Made by a program: the position numbers and the translations under genes
Assembly (NCBI GenBank): GCA_004193545.1
Contig: RPGO01000035.1
Location: 1-64,000 of the forward strand
DNA from: Candidatus Argoarchaeum ethanivorans
Lineage (GTDB): Archaea; Halobacteriota; Methanosarcinia; Methanosarcinales; EX4572-44
Direction of reading: 5' to 3'
Length of the DNA: 64,000 nucleotides
In this document: one piece after another, positions 1 to 10,003 of the stretch
Layout: every line of letters starts with the position of its first letter
How positions within the stretch are numbered: position 1 is the stretch's first letter
Notes under the pieces: generated by a model
What the model saw: only the letters and a program-made list of their open reading frames with translations
The model's database searches: none
Told to the model about the DNA's origin: nothing

Positions 1-108
1 CGGGAAGTGGCTGCATGGACCAGGAAACGGAATGACGATGAAAAGAAAATCAACTGGGGGTTTACGAGTGAGAATGCTAACGAGAAATTGTCCAAGCATT
101 ATGTATAA
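1..108 (+). pseudogene. C-terminal end of an IS630-like DDE transposase (cut by window edge)
   Basis: Frame 1 reads REVAAWTRKRNDDEKKINWGFTSENANEKLSKHYV*, resembling IS630 transposase C-termini (W..RN....I.W.FT...A..KL). Confidence 0.55.
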
Positions 109-131
109 GAACTAAATTGTCGAGACACTAG

Positions 132-266
132 CCCCGTGCCAGGTGCATTGAACTTGCTGTAAACATGATAATCATCGCCGGGAGCTCCTGCACATGGCAC
201 CACTCCCGCAAACATCGACCCAACTACAATCAAACAACTCAATATTTTCATCATATTCTTTCGCAT
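132..266 (-). pseudogene. N-terminal fragment of a secreted protein (signal peptide), truncated by the adjacent IS end
   Basis: MRKNMMKILSCLIVVGSMFAGVVPCAGAPGDDYHVYSKFNAPGTG, then reading frame runs into IS-end sequence (ctaaattgtcgagacacta). Confidence 0.5.
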
Positions 267-420
267 GATTTTACCTCCCATTTTTTGTTTCTCCTTTGTA
301 ATTCTGAGCCGATAGATACTTCTCCACGACCCCCCTATCCATGACCAACAGATCCATGATAGCGCCATTGAGGTCAAAATGATGTAGAAGATTCCTCTAT
401 AGATATAATCGGTCTTTACC

Positions 421-822
421 CTATGCTATCTGCTTTCCTGCTTCAGGACCAATAGATACTACATAAACTTCTTCTACTTTTATTATTCCAGCGCTTCTTA
501 TATCCAGATCCAGTTTATCCTTCACCATCTTCTTTTTCTTTTCAAAAATAGGACCTGATGTCTGGAATTCCTTAAAAGTCCCCTTTATTTGATACCCTTC
601 GGTTTTCTTAAAAACAGTAACTGCTGTTTTCTTTGTTGTTTCTAAATTCTTTTTTGTTTTCAGTAAAAAAACATCTGCAAAAGCCAATGTTTCTTCATCC
701 ACTGCTGAAAAAGTTCCCATTGGAACAACATCTGGTATTCCCTCTGTACTAACAGTTGCAAGAATACTTGGTGCGTTTGGATCATTGACCATATCCATAA
801 CTTCTTTTGACATCTTTACCAT
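421..822 (-). CDS. Pyridoxamine 5'-phosphate oxidase-like flavin-binding protein
   Basis: MVKMSKEVMDMVNDPNAPSILATVSTEGIPDVVPMGTFSAVDEETLAFAD; internal Met preferred over the ORF-track start, whose N-terminus is not protein-like. Confidence 0.7.
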   Translation of the reverse strand: MVKMSKEVMDMVNDPNAPSILATVSTEGIPDVVPMGTFSAVDEETLAFADVFLLKTKKNLETTKKTAVTVFKKTEGYQIKGTFKEFQTSGPIFEKKKKMVKDKLDLDIRSAGIIKVEEVYVVSIGPEAGKQIA

Positions 823-979
823 TTTTAATCTCCTCCATTTTAATACATTACACTGTTTGTTCAGTTTTGCAATATAAAGGTTATGATTTCTCAAGCTTTG
901 TTCGATTCCAGAGAGCCATAATTTTTTGACAGGCATGCCGCAGGTCGTTATTCTCCTTAATGTCCAGTATTCCAAAAAC

Positions 980-1247
980 ACGCCTTAATCTCGCAACCCC
1001 ACAAGCGATACTTGTTCGAGGCTGGTCTGCTCCCTTCCGGGCCTTGACCGCTTTCCACGATTAAGCTATAAAAAGCCGCCTTCAGGCAACCTTACATAAC
1101 AACAGCATCCCTGCAGGACGAAATTTCATTGTTGTGTTTATGGGCTGTTACATTAACGAGTAATATCTTCCCTTGGCTTCGCCCCCTGCATATCGACGGT
1201 TTCAGGTGACAGATAACGCCGAATTATCCAGGCTAGCCTGTCACAGC
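980..1247 (-). ncRNA. ffs: Archaeal 7S SRP RNA
   Basis: Reverse complement holds the domain IV signature GGTCAAGGCCCGGAAGGGAGCAGACC and the archaeal 5' domain (GGCTAGCC..TTCGGCG..CCTGAAACCGTCGATATGCAGGGGGCGAAGCC); ends approximate. Confidence 0.92.
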
Positions 1248-1281
1248 TATTATAGTTCTTTACACGAAATAAACTTAACCC

Positions 1282-1554
1282 ATGAAAGACAATAATGATG
1301 TGGTGAATATTATGGACAAACTGATTGGTTTTGTGACCGGAAACCCAAAACGTGAAAAAATCCTCTGTGCATTAGATTCAAAACAAGCTGTCAGCAGTTC
1401 AAGAGTAGCGAAGACTGCTCATATCATTGAAGCTTCAACAGAGAAAATCCTTTTGGAACTGGTTGAAAATGGGCTTGCTAAATCAGTGGAGGATGCATAT
1501 TCTTTAACCGAGACAGGCAGAGAAATAAAAGGAAGAATTGAGGGGTTTCGCTGA
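1282..1554 (+). CDS. Small winged-helix transcriptional regulator
   Basis: 90 aa, PKREKILCALDSKQAVSSSRVAKTAHI..LVENGLAKSVEDAYSLTETGREIKG. Confidence 0.6.
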   Translation: MKDNNDVVNIMDKLIGFVTGNPKREKILCALDSKQAVSSSRVAKTAHIIEASTEKILLELVENGLAKSVEDAYSLTETGREIKGRIEGFR

Positions 1555-1560
1555 GTATCT

Positions 1561-2724
1561 ATGGAATCACTAAGAATTGGAATATTCTCCTGGGAAAGTT
1601 TATATTCGGTTAAAGTTGGAGGCATAGCACCGCACGTATCAGAATTATCCGAATCTATTGCAAAAGCAGGACATGAAGTTCATGTTTTTACCAGAATGGG
1701 CAATAGATCATCGTACGATGAAATCAATGGTGTGCACTACCAGCGCGTTGGTCATGATGAATTTGGTCGTGTGACAAGGCAAATGGAACACATGTGCAAT
1801 ACCATGTACGACCGTTTTTTTGCTGTCGAGGAGCTTTTTGGAAAATTTGATGTTTTACACGGCCACGATTGGCATCCGGTAAGAGCATTAAACCGACTCA
1901 AGATGCACAACAACCGGGATTATCTACTTACTTATCACAGCACAGAATGGGGGCGAAATGGAAACAAGCATGCAGGATGGCCGGAGGCTCGCGAAATATC
2001 ACACTGGGAATGGTCAGGAGGCTATGAATCAAAAGAAATCATTGTAACCTCTCAACACTTAAAAAATGAGATTCAAAGTATCTACCAGATTCCTGAATCA
2101 GAGATAAACATCATTCCAAACGGCATATTTCCAAATAAGATAAAAAGAAACATCAACCCCCAAGAGGTAAAAGCCACTCTTGGCATCGATGCGAGCGCTC
2201 ACGTGGTGCTTTTCATAGGCAGGATGTGCCATCAGAAAGGTGTTGACATGCTGGTTGAAGCTGTGCCGGCAGTCTTGTCCCAGCACCCAGACATTCATTT
2301 CGTGTTCATAGGAGAAGGCGAGATGCGCGCTCACTGCCAGTGGCTGGCACATGAAAATGGCAGTGCACATGCATGTCATTTTCTTGGATATGCTCCAAGT
2401 GAAGTGTTTTTTAACTGGATGAATGCATGCGATCTCGTTGTAGTGCCAAGCCGTAATGAACCGTTTGGAATCGTGGTGCTTGAGGCATGGGATGCAGAAA
2501 AGCCAGTTATTGGTACGGATGCTGTGCAATTGATCAATAACTTTCATGATGGGATCCTTGCAGATCAAACGCCTGAATCCCTTGCATGGTGCATCAACTA
2601 TGCTTTTGGCGACATTACAAAGACGGCTCTGATGGGCATTACCGGCAAGAAGCGTTTGATGAAAAATTATACCTGGAAGAAGATTGCGAAAGATACCTGT
2701 AATGTATATAAGAAACTTTTATAG
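1561..2724 (+). CDS. Glycosyltransferase family 4 (glycogen synthase-like)
   Basis: SVKVGGIAPHVSELSESIAKAGHEVHVFTR; VVLFIGRMCHQKGVDMLVEAV; VPSRNEPFGIVVLEAWDAEKPVIGTDA. Confidence 0.88.
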   Translation: MESLRIGIFSWESLYSVKVGGIAPHVSELSESIAKAGHEVHVFTRMGNRSSYDEINGVHYQRVGHDEFGRVTRQMEHMCNTMYDRFFAVEELFGKFDVLHGHDWHPVRALNRLKMHNNRDYLLTYHSTEWGRNGNKHAGWPEAREISHWEWSGGYESKEIIVTSQHLKNEIQSIYQIPESEINIIPNGIFPNKIKRNINPQEVKATLGIDASAHVVLFIGRMCHQKGVDMLVEAVPAVLSQHPDIHFVFIGEGEMRAHCQWLAHENGSAHACHFLGYAPSEVFFNWMNACDLVVVPSRNEPFGIVVLEAWDAEKPVIGTDAVQLINNFHDGILADQTPESLAWCINYAFGDITKTALMGITGKKRLMKNYTWKKIAKDTCNVYKKLL

Positions 2725-2731
2725 CCCAAGT

Positions 2732-3391
2732 TTATCGTACCTGTACCAGTCCATCTTTATTCAGTGCAATCATGCCATCTGATTTCATTTCATTAAGGAT
2801 TATATCAAAGAGCTTTCTCTCGATCTCAAGGTTGAAAGACGCGCCAAGCTGGTGATAGATTTGTTCTGCTGTATGGGGTTGTGCGGTGATTTTTTTGATA
2901 AAATCCGAAGTATCTTCATATATTGACCATGGATACACTATCCACTGCCATTCATCCATCTGTTCGATAAAGAAATCTGGCTTGAATATGGATGTTTTTT
3001 TATAATGCAGGGCTGCAGTAACTATTGAAGCAGCACCCCTCTCTTTCAGATATTTAACCATTTCAAAAAGCGTGTCACCACTATCTGCCACATCATCGAC
3101 AACCAGTACATTCTTTGATTCGAGATTTGTTGTACTGCCTGTGATTTTAACCTTCTTATGTTTTGTACCAACACCCCAGTGTTCAGCTCGAAGACACAAC
3201 AATTTTCTCTCAAGCATAAAATCTGCAATCACTCTTGCAGGCACAAGCCCACCACGGGAGATAGCAATAATAATATCAGGCACGTATTTGGCTTCTTTTA
3301 TCTTCACAGCCAACCCTGCTGACAAATAAAACGAATCTTCCCAGCTTACATTATAGCAAACAATAGAAGGGTTTTCTGTGGTTGTGGTCAT
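2732..3391 (-). CDS. Phosphoribosyltransferase family protein
   Basis: PRPP motif VLVVDDVADSGDTLFEMV; IIAISRGGLVPARVIADFM. Confidence 0.85.
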   Translation of the reverse strand: MTTTTENPSIVCYNVSWEDSFYLSAGLAVKIKEAKYVPDIIIAISRGGLVPARVIADFMLERKLLCLRAEHWGVGTKHKKVKITGSTTNLESKNVLVVDDVADSGDTLFEMVKYLKERGAASIVTAALHYKKTSIFKPDFFIEQMDEWQWIVYPWSIYEDTSDFIKKITAQPHTAEQIYHQLGASFNLEIERKLFDIILNEMKSDGMIALNKDGLVQVR

Positions 3392-3402
3392 CGCATCTTT
3401 TG

Positions 3403-4263
3403 TTATACTAACTTTGATCGTTGGAGTGCCATGAGTGCGTCAGTATCAAGCTTCTCTCCCCGTTTGAATTTGTCATAGATATCTTCTGCTTCTTTCTTGG
3501 CAGCATCTCTAACAACAGTGATGTAATCATCTTTCTTCTTTCGTTTGATGCTGAGAATAATTTTATTGAAATCACGAATCTCCTTTTGTGCCCGGATGAA
3601 CATTTTGTGCTGTTCATCAGCAGCATCCTGCACACCAATAAATTGCTTGTGGATTACATCAGAGTCGGCACGCACAGAATCTGCTTGTTTGAATAAACCA
3701 ATCATTTTATCGTGATACTGCTGTGCAAGGTCAGCATATTCCTTAAGCTTGTTGTGATATATTAATGCATTGTCTCGTAGTTCCTGTGCCTCTACAAACA
3801 AAGATTTAAGCTCTTCGTTTCCTTCGAGTTCGTCTTTCTTTTTCTTTAATTCATCTCTTAGATTAGATATATTATCTACCAGTTCGCGTTCTTTCGCTGA
3901 AGACATGACTTCGGTTTGCTGTTTAAATTCTAACCGATCGATTTCCCGACTCATTTCTTTAAGGGATGAACCGTCAGCAAGATTCAAATCTTTGCGTATC
4001 TTATCTATTTTAGCATAAACTTTGTTTGCGCTTTCATTGAATGGATCTCTTTTCTTCTTGTTTTCACTGACTTGTTTGTTGTGCTCATCCCTCTGCTCTT
4101 TGAGTTTTTGTGCTTCCTCGACGATCTCTTTTGTTTTGATATTCAGTTCATTTCGCTCTGTAGCGAGTTTGCTTGCTTCGATATTCAGTTCATTTCTCTT
4201 GTTCTTGCATTTCTCTGACTGATCTTTTAGTTCGTTTTTACGTGACTGCATTTCTTCTAACAT
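3403..4263 (-). CDS. Coiled-coil protein, conserved next to serB in methanogenic archaea
   Basis: Lys/Glu-rich heptads over most of 286 aa, downstream of serB. Confidence 0.65.
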   Translation of the reverse strand: MLEEMQSRKNELKDQSEKCKNKRNELNIEASKLATERNELNIKTKEIVEEAQKLKEQRDEHNKQVSENKKKRDPFNESANKVYAKIDKIRKDLNLADGSSLKEMSREIDRLEFKQQTEVMSSAKERELVDNISNLRDELKKKKDELEGNEELKSLFVEAQELRDNALIYHNKLKEYADLAQQYHDKMIGLFKQADSVRADSDVIHKQFIGVQDAADEQHKMFIRAQKEIRDFNKIILSIKRKKKDDYITVVRDAAKKEAEDIYDKFKRGEKLDTDALMALQRSKLV

Positions 4264-4289
4264 TCTTCTGGTATCCTCCCAGTTTCCAA

Positions 4290-4964
4290 CTATAGTAAAT
4301 CATTATTCAGTGCTTCAATGACCGGGATTACTTTGCGCAAATCATTGCCATCAACCACCACATCTGCATACTGCTGCAGTACTGGTTTTGAATTAAAGGC
4401 AATCCTGTATCCTGCTTTTTTAAAAAGTTGAATATCATTTGCCCCGTCTCCTATCACAACACACTTCCCAGGATTAACACTTTCCTGTGATGCAATCTGA
4501 GTAAGTACCTGTTCTTTTGAATCGTGCTCTGTGAGAGGGCCTGTTACTTTGCCTGCCAGCACGCCATCTTCAATTACGAGCGTGTTGGAATACACATAAT
4601 CCATGCCAAGCTCTCTTCCAATTCGATCCGCTGATATGGTAAATCCTCCTGATATCATAGCAGTTCGGTAGCCAAAGGCTCTAATTTGCTCCATAAGTTC
4701 ACCAACGCCTCGATTATATGGCATTTTATCAGATGCTTCAAGTGCTTTTTTCACACTCAAACCCTGAAGCATGGCTACTCTTTTGCGTAGAGCATCTCCG
4801 TAATCCATCATTCCATTCATAGCATAGTTAGTGATATTGGCAACTTCATCACCAACCCCGGCTGCTTTTGCAAGTTCATCGATGGTTTCAGCATTAATAA
4901 GAGTACTGTCCATATCGAAAATAATTAATTTTGCATACTTGCCGTTACGTGACTGCAAGTTCAT
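4290..4964 (-). CDS. serB: Phosphoserine phosphatase
   Basis: HAD motifs IIFDMDSTLI, MISGGFTISADRIGRELGMDYVYSN, VVIGDGANDIQLFKKAGYRIAFNSKP. Confidence 0.9.
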   Translation of the reverse strand: MNLQSRNGKYAKLIIFDMDSTLINAETIDELAKAAGVGDEVANITNYAMNGMMDYGDALRKRVAMLQGLSVKKALEASDKMPYNRGVGELMEQIRAFGYRTAMISGGFTISADRIGRELGMDYVYSNTLVIEDGVLAGKVTGPLTEHDSKEQVLTQIASQESVNPGKCVVIGDGANDIQLFKKAGYRIAFNSKPVLQQYADVVVDGNDLRKVIPVIEALNNDLL

Positions 4965-5097
4965 TAAAACACCTGAATTAAATAAATATGGTAACTTTAC
5001 TTACATCCTTTTTAACCTTTTCGGGAGTGACCAGAATTCAGAATTGGATAAATATATGTAGAAACGATGCGTATGCAAAATATAGAAGGAAAAATCC

Positions 5098-6204
5098 ATG
5101 AGGTTTGCTGAAAATGGTACGATAATAGATTTGGAATCAAAGGTTATATATAATAATATCTGCTGCTACTGTGGTGCATGTGGTGCGTTTTGTCCGGAGT
5201 ACATAACTTATGAGAATCAAATTCCTGTGACAAAAAAGAAGTGTTTTGAGATACACGGTGCATGCTTTGATTTCTGCCCACGAAGCTTCCTGCCACTTTT
5301 TGAAATGGAAAAAGAGATTTTTGGGGCTATTCGAAGTGATGTGGAATTAGGATATTATACCAGAATACTTTCAGTAAAAGCATCTGGTGACACGGTTATT
5401 AAAACCGGGCAGGATGGCGGTGTGGCAACCGCACTTCTGGCATACCTGATGGATAAAGGTAAGATCGATGCCGCATGCGTCTGTAAGAAATCTGATGATG
5501 AAGTGTGGAAGCCAGAGCCCTGTGTTGCAGCTACTACAGAAGAAATTCTTAGCTCTTCAGGCTCCAAGTATGAGCAGACCCCTATGATTGTTGCGGTTGC
5601 AGATGCAATTAATAATTACGAGACGATTGCAATGGTTGGTCTTCCATGTCATATACAGGCGATGAGAAAGATTCAGCTTTCAAAAGCATTTGATGTTTGT
5701 GCAGGTAAGGTGAAATATGTCATTGGACTCTTCTGCACTGAAACCTTTGATCGTGATCTTCTGCTTGCAAAACTTGCAGAGATCGGTGTTGACATCGACA
5801 AGGTAAACAAGTTTGATATTTCTGCGGAAAAGTTCAAAATATATACGGACGATGGCGTGATTACAGAAAACATTAAAGCGATGAAATCATGTGTTAGGGA
5901 AGGATGTAATGTTTGTTATGATTTTGCAGCAGAACTTGCTGACATTTCTATAGGTTCCGCAGGTTCGGAAGATGGTTGGAATACGGTTATTGTGCGAAGC
6001 AAAGTTGGAGAGAAGCTTATTAATGATGCAAAAAAAGCAGGCGCTATTAAAGTAAAATCGATGGACGAAAAATCAATAAAGCTGGTGAGAACTCTTGCAT
6101 CAGGGAAGAAAAAAGAAAACATGAAGAAAATCATGCAGATTGCTGATCCAGTAAAGATTCTAAACCTTGTCGTAGAGCCACAGCATCTACAGATGCTTCT
6201 TTAA
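5098..6204 (+). CDS. Coenzyme F420 hydrogenase/dehydrogenase beta-subunit family protein (FrhB-like)
   Basis: ICCYCGACGAFCPEYI cluster motif; TGQDGGVATALLAYL; VGLPCHIQAMRKIQ; VKYVIGLFCTETF. Confidence 0.88.
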   Translation: MRFAENGTIIDLESKVIYNNICCYCGACGAFCPEYITYENQIPVTKKKCFEIHGACFDFCPRSFLPLFEMEKEIFGAIRSDVELGYYTRILSVKASGDTVIKTGQDGGVATALLAYLMDKGKIDAACVCKKSDDEVWKPEPCVAATTEEILSSSGSKYEQTPMIVAVADAINNYETIAMVGLPCHIQAMRKIQLSKAFDVCAGKVKYVIGLFCTETFDRDLLLAKLAEIGVDIDKVNKFDISAEKFKIYTDDGVITENIKAMKSCVREGCNVCYDFAAELADISIGSAGSEDGWNTVIVRSKVGEKLINDAKKAGAIKVKSMDEKSIKLVRTLASGKKKENMKKIMQIADPVKILNLVVEPQHLQMLL

Positions 6205-6207
6205 AGA

Positions 6208-6353
6208 CTGCACAACTTCGTTGTGCAGAGTGCGAAAATAATTCTCGATTACGCAAGTACTGCACAACTTCGTTGTACAGAAATACAAAACAACGTGTCT
6301 TGATTGCGAAGCAATCAAGTGCACCAGTAACTCTCGATTACGAAGTAATCGAG
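6208..6353. repeat. Cluster of intergenic palindromic hairpins
   Basis: CTGCACAACTTCGTTGTGCAG (6208-6228), CTGCACAACTTCGTTGTACAG (6260-6280), CTTGATTGCGAAGCAATCAAG (6299-6319), CTCGATTACGAAGTAATCGAG (6333-6353). Confidence 0.9.
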
Positions 6354-6363
6354 GTGATAAAAA

Positions 6364-7734
6364 ATGGTAGAAGAGTTTCCGTTTGAAATATCCCCCATGT
6401 TTGAGGGAGAACGAATTAGAAAAGATGGGTTGCATGTGGAGCTTGCAGGTCCGAAATCAAAAGGATTTGAGCTTGTACAGGCAGCAAAGATGAGTGAAGT
6501 TGAAGATGGCAAAGTAACACTTATAGGTCCAGACATAAGCGAGATGGAAGAAGGTAAAACCTATCCTTATGCAATGATCTACTACATTGCAGGCGAACAT
6601 GTGGAGAGAGATGTTGAATCCATTGTAGAACGTCGAAACCATGATTTTCAGAACTATATTCATGGATACATGCACTTAAACCAGAGATATGACATCTGGA
6701 TTAGAATTGGAAAGGAAGCAATAAGTAAGGGACTTAGCTCACTGGAACAGATCGCACAAGCAACGATGATGCTGTTTAAAAACGAGCTTCCATTTATAGA
6801 GAGAATCGAGGCTGTTTATATAACGGACATTGCAGAAATAGAAAAACGAATGGAAGAAGCAAAGAAAACATACAATCTGAGAGATGCAAGAACCAGAGAT
6901 CTGCACGAAGAGGATGTGGACACCTTCTACGGCTGCACCCTCTGTCAATCTTTTGCTCCAACGAATGTCTGTGTAATTACCCCGGATCGTGTATCGCTCT
7001 GTGGAGCAATCAACTGGTTTGATGGGAGAGCAGCAGCCATGACAGACCCGGAAGGTCCGCAGTTTGCAATTAAAAAAGGCGAAGTACTTGACCCGGTTGG
7101 TGGAGAGTACAGCGGGGTTAATGAACTTGCAGCAAAGCTTTCAGGTGGTGCGTACAATAGAATCAAACTCCACTCGTTCTTTGAATATCCGCACACATCC
7201 TGCGGTTGTTTTGAAGTGGTGGGATTCTTTATGCCTGAAGTGGATGGAATAGGCTGGGTCGACCGGGATTTTAATGGCACTGCCCCAAACGGGCTGCCCT
7301 TTTCTACCATGGCAGGCCAGACAGGCGGCGGAAAACAGGTAGTTGGATTTCTTGGAATAGGCATCAACTATTTCAGGTCCCCCAAATTTATACAGGCAGA
7401 TGGCGGATGGAATAGAACGGTCTGGATGCCAAAGGTTCTGAAAGATCGGGTAAGTGGGAGCATACCACAAGAGATAATCGATGCCATTGCTACAGAAGAA
7501 GATGCTACTAATATTGGTAAACTAAAAGCATTCTTAGTTGAACACAAGCATCCTGTAGTCGCTCGATTGCAAAACAAAAAAGAAGTGGTAACAAGTAAAG
7601 AAGTTGTGGCAGAAACTGCACAAGCGCAGGCTCAGGATGTATTACATCTATCAGATGGTACTGGCGGCGGTCTAAAAATTGTCCTCTCCAATGCGAAAAT
7701 CACGATAGACAAAATAATAGTGAAGAGGAAATAG
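6364..7734 (+). CDS. cdhC: Acetyl-CoA decarbonylase/synthase beta subunit
   Basis: FYGCTLCQSFAPTNVCVITPDRVSLCGAINWFDGRAAA; PHTSCGCFEVVGFFMPEVDGIGWVDRD A-cluster ligands. Confidence 0.95.
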   Translation: MVEEFPFEISPMFEGERIRKDGLHVELAGPKSKGFELVQAAKMSEVEDGKVTLIGPDISEMEEGKTYPYAMIYYIAGEHVERDVESIVERRNHDFQNYIHGYMHLNQRYDIWIRIGKEAISKGLSSLEQIAQATMMLFKNELPFIERIEAVYITDIAEIEKRMEEAKKTYNLRDARTRDLHEEDVDTFYGCTLCQSFAPTNVCVITPDRVSLCGAINWFDGRAAAMTDPEGPQFAIKKGEVLDPVGGEYSGVNELAAKLSGGAYNRIKLHSFFEYPHTSCGCFEVVGFFMPEVDGIGWVDRDFNGTAPNGLPFSTMAGQTGGGKQVVGFLGIGINYFRSPKFIQADGGWNRTVWMPKVLKDRVSGSIPQEIIDAIATEEDATNIGKLKAFLVEHKHPVVARLQNKKEVVTSKEVVAETAQAQAQDVLHLSDGTGGGLKIVLSNAKITIDKIIVKRK

Positions 7735-7843
7735 TATTTACTATACAAAAATGTCTGTAACGGCTGTTGCGTCAGTAATTGAGTAATAAAGTGCTATGTT
7801 ACCAGGATTACACATTACTGATTGTACGATTGCGGCACCATCT

Positions 7844-7864
7844 GTTGATTACATCGTAATCAAC
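7844..7864. repeat. Single palindromic hairpin of the same style
   Basis: GTTGATTACATCGTAATCAAC. Confidence 0.6.
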
Positions 7865-7939
7865 GGACACAACAAACAAAAGAATATAAAATTGTAAAAA
7901 AGGAGAAAAAAACATAAGAAAAAACAATGGAGGAATGGG

Positions 7940-10003
7940 ATGATGGATAAAAAAATAATTACAACAACTGCAATTGCAGGAATATTGCTGCTTCTGTTAG
8001 CAGTACTGCCGGCAAGTGCAGCAATACAGGCAAATAGCGTTGAGATACGCGGGACTGTATACAATGACGCCGTTGGTGAAAGAACCACTTACTGGGATGC
8101 AAACAACTTCGCTGGTTTCTGGTACGATCTCAAGAACAACTTGAAATCAGAAGAACTTAACATAACCGACGCCGGAGTTATAGCCGGTGGCGACAGAACA
8201 ATTGATGAAGGTGACTTAGCCTATACAACAACGAGAAAATTAAAGAAATACAAAGTCAATTCAATGGAAGGCAAGTTTGTAACAGATGGACTTGACCATA
8301 CTGGTGTTGTTACAGATTATGGAACTCACTATGCTGTTGTGGGCTGGCAAGCTGAAAAGTACATTGCACTAAAAGGCGATGCAAGGAAGATTGTTAAACA
8401 GGTTCTTGAACAGGGATCTACTGACAAGAAAACGATGACAATTGGCGAGACATGGGATATTGGAGACGGCTGGACATTGATGGCACAGTCGATTGATGCC
8501 AAAGCATCTCCAAGACAGGCATGGCTTGTTCTAAGCAAGGATGGCGTAAAGCTCGAAGATGAAGTCGTAGAAAATGGAAATGTGTTTTTATACAGAAAGG
8601 ATATAGGCGGCAAAAGTGATGTCCCTCTCTTTGTAACTTATGTAGACAGTGTGTTTGCAGGTGCAACCAGTGATATGGTGCAGCTTAAGTACACATGGGC
8701 TGTTTCCGATGATGTACTTGAAATCAATTGTGGTGACACATTTGGAGTAATGGAAGTAACATGTGCTTGTATGGATTATATAACACTTGAAAACAATGAC
8801 TCAATAACACTTGATTCAGATAGCACCGTGGATATTATGGGTGAGGTGAAATTCAAGGTAGCAGACTCTGACACACTAAGATTCTACCCGATGGTTACTC
8901 GTACAGAGCCGGGAACGTATGAAGTCCGCGGGACTATATACAACGACACCGCTTCCGAAAGAACAACCTACTGGGATGCAAGCAATTTCGCTTCTTTCTG
9001 GTACGATCTCAAGAACAATCTGAAATCAGAATCCCTTAACATAACTGACACAGGAGTTATGACTGGTGGTGACAGAACAATTGGTGAAGGTAACTTAACC
9101 TATACAACAATAAGACAATTGAAGAGATACAAAGTTAATTCAGAGGAAAGTAAGTTTGTAAAAGATGGACTTGACAGCACTGGTTCTGTTACAGATTATG
9201 GGACACACTATGCTGTTGTGGGTTGGCAGACTGAAAAGTATATTGCACTAAAAGGCGATGCAAAGAAGCTCGTTAAACATGTTCTTGAACATGGAACTTC
9301 CAGTGCTGACAGGAAAACCCTGACCATTGGCGAGACATGGGATATTGGAGACGGCTGGACATTAATGGCACAGGCGATCGATGCCAAAGCATCTCCAAGA
9401 CTGGCATGGCTTGTTCTGAGCAAGGATGGCGTAAAGCTTGATGACGTAGTTGCAGTTGATGGAGAGGTGTTTACATATAGTAAGGATATAGGTGGCAAAA
9501 GTGATGTCCCTCTCTTTGTAACTTATGTAGACAGTGTGTTTGCAGGTGCAACCAGTGATATGGTGCAGCTTAAGTACACATGGGCTGTTTCCACTGATGT
9601 ACTTGAGATTAATTGTGGTGACACATTTGGAGTAATGGAAGTAACATGTGCTTGTATGGATCATATAACCCTTAAAAACAAAGACACACCAATAACACTT
9701 GATCTGGACAGCACCGTAGATATCATGGGTAGTATGAAATTCAAGGTAGCAGACAGTGACACTTTGAGATTTTACCCGTTTGTCGAATACGTGATCGGCG
9801 AAGAGCCAGAGCCAAAACCACCATACACAGACACTGATGGTGATGGAGTGCCTGACAGTTGGGATTTAGATAACAGCACCCCTGCCGGATACTGGACTGA
9901 CTCTCGCGGGCGTGGACGAATGTTTGGCGATATGAATGGAGATGGGAAGTACAGCTCTGTGGATGCTCTAATAATTTTACAGTATGCGGTTGGTAAGATT
10001 TGA
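7940..10003 (+). CDS. S-layer protein with two S-layer family (DUF1608-type) domains and a C-terminal dockerin/EF-hand-like segment
   Basis: Signal peptide; two about 280-aa repeats starting EVRGT(I/V)YND; C-term [36 protein letters not shown]. Confidence 0.9.
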   Translation: MMDKKIITTTAIAGILLLLLAVLPASAAIQANSVEIRGTVYNDAVGERTTYWDANNFAGFWYDLKNNLKSEELNITDAGVIAGGDRTIDEGDLAYTTTRKLKKYKVNSMEGKFVTDGLDHTGVVTDYGTHYAVVGWQAEKYIALKGDARKIVKQVLEQGSTDKKTMTIGETWDIGDGWTLMAQSIDAKASPRQAWLVLSKDGVKLEDEVVENGNVFLYRKDIGGKSDVPLFVTYVDSVFAGATSDMVQLKYTWAVSDDVLEINCGDTFGVMEVTCACMDYITLENNDSITLDSDSTVDIMGEVKFKVADSDTLRFYPMVTRTEPGTYEVRGTIYNDTASERTTYWDASNFASFWYDLKNNLKSESLNITDTGVMTGGDRTIGEGNLTYTTIRQLKRYKVNSEESKFVKDGLDSTGSVTDYGTHYAVVGWQTEKYIALKGDAKKLVKHVLEHGTSSADRKTLTIGETWDIGDGWTLMAQAIDAKASPRLAWLVLSKDGVKLDDVVAVDGEVFTYSKDIGGKSDVPLFVTYVDSVFAGATSDMVQLKYTWAVSTDVLEINCGDTFGVMEVTCACMDHITLKNKDTPITLDLDSTVDIMGSMKFKVADSDTLRFYPFVEYVIGEEPEPKPPYTDTDGDGVPDSWDLDNSTPAGYWTDSRGRGRMFGDMNGDGKYSSVDALIILQYAVGKI

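Noticed and set aside
1419-1625. Minus-strand ORF overlapping the winged-helix and glycosyltransferase genes
   Set aside because: Shadow ORF antisense to two well-supported coding regions.
8329-9664. Minus-strand ORFs opposite the S-layer gene (including near-identical pairs)
   Set aside because: The pairs only mirror the domain duplication of the sense gene.
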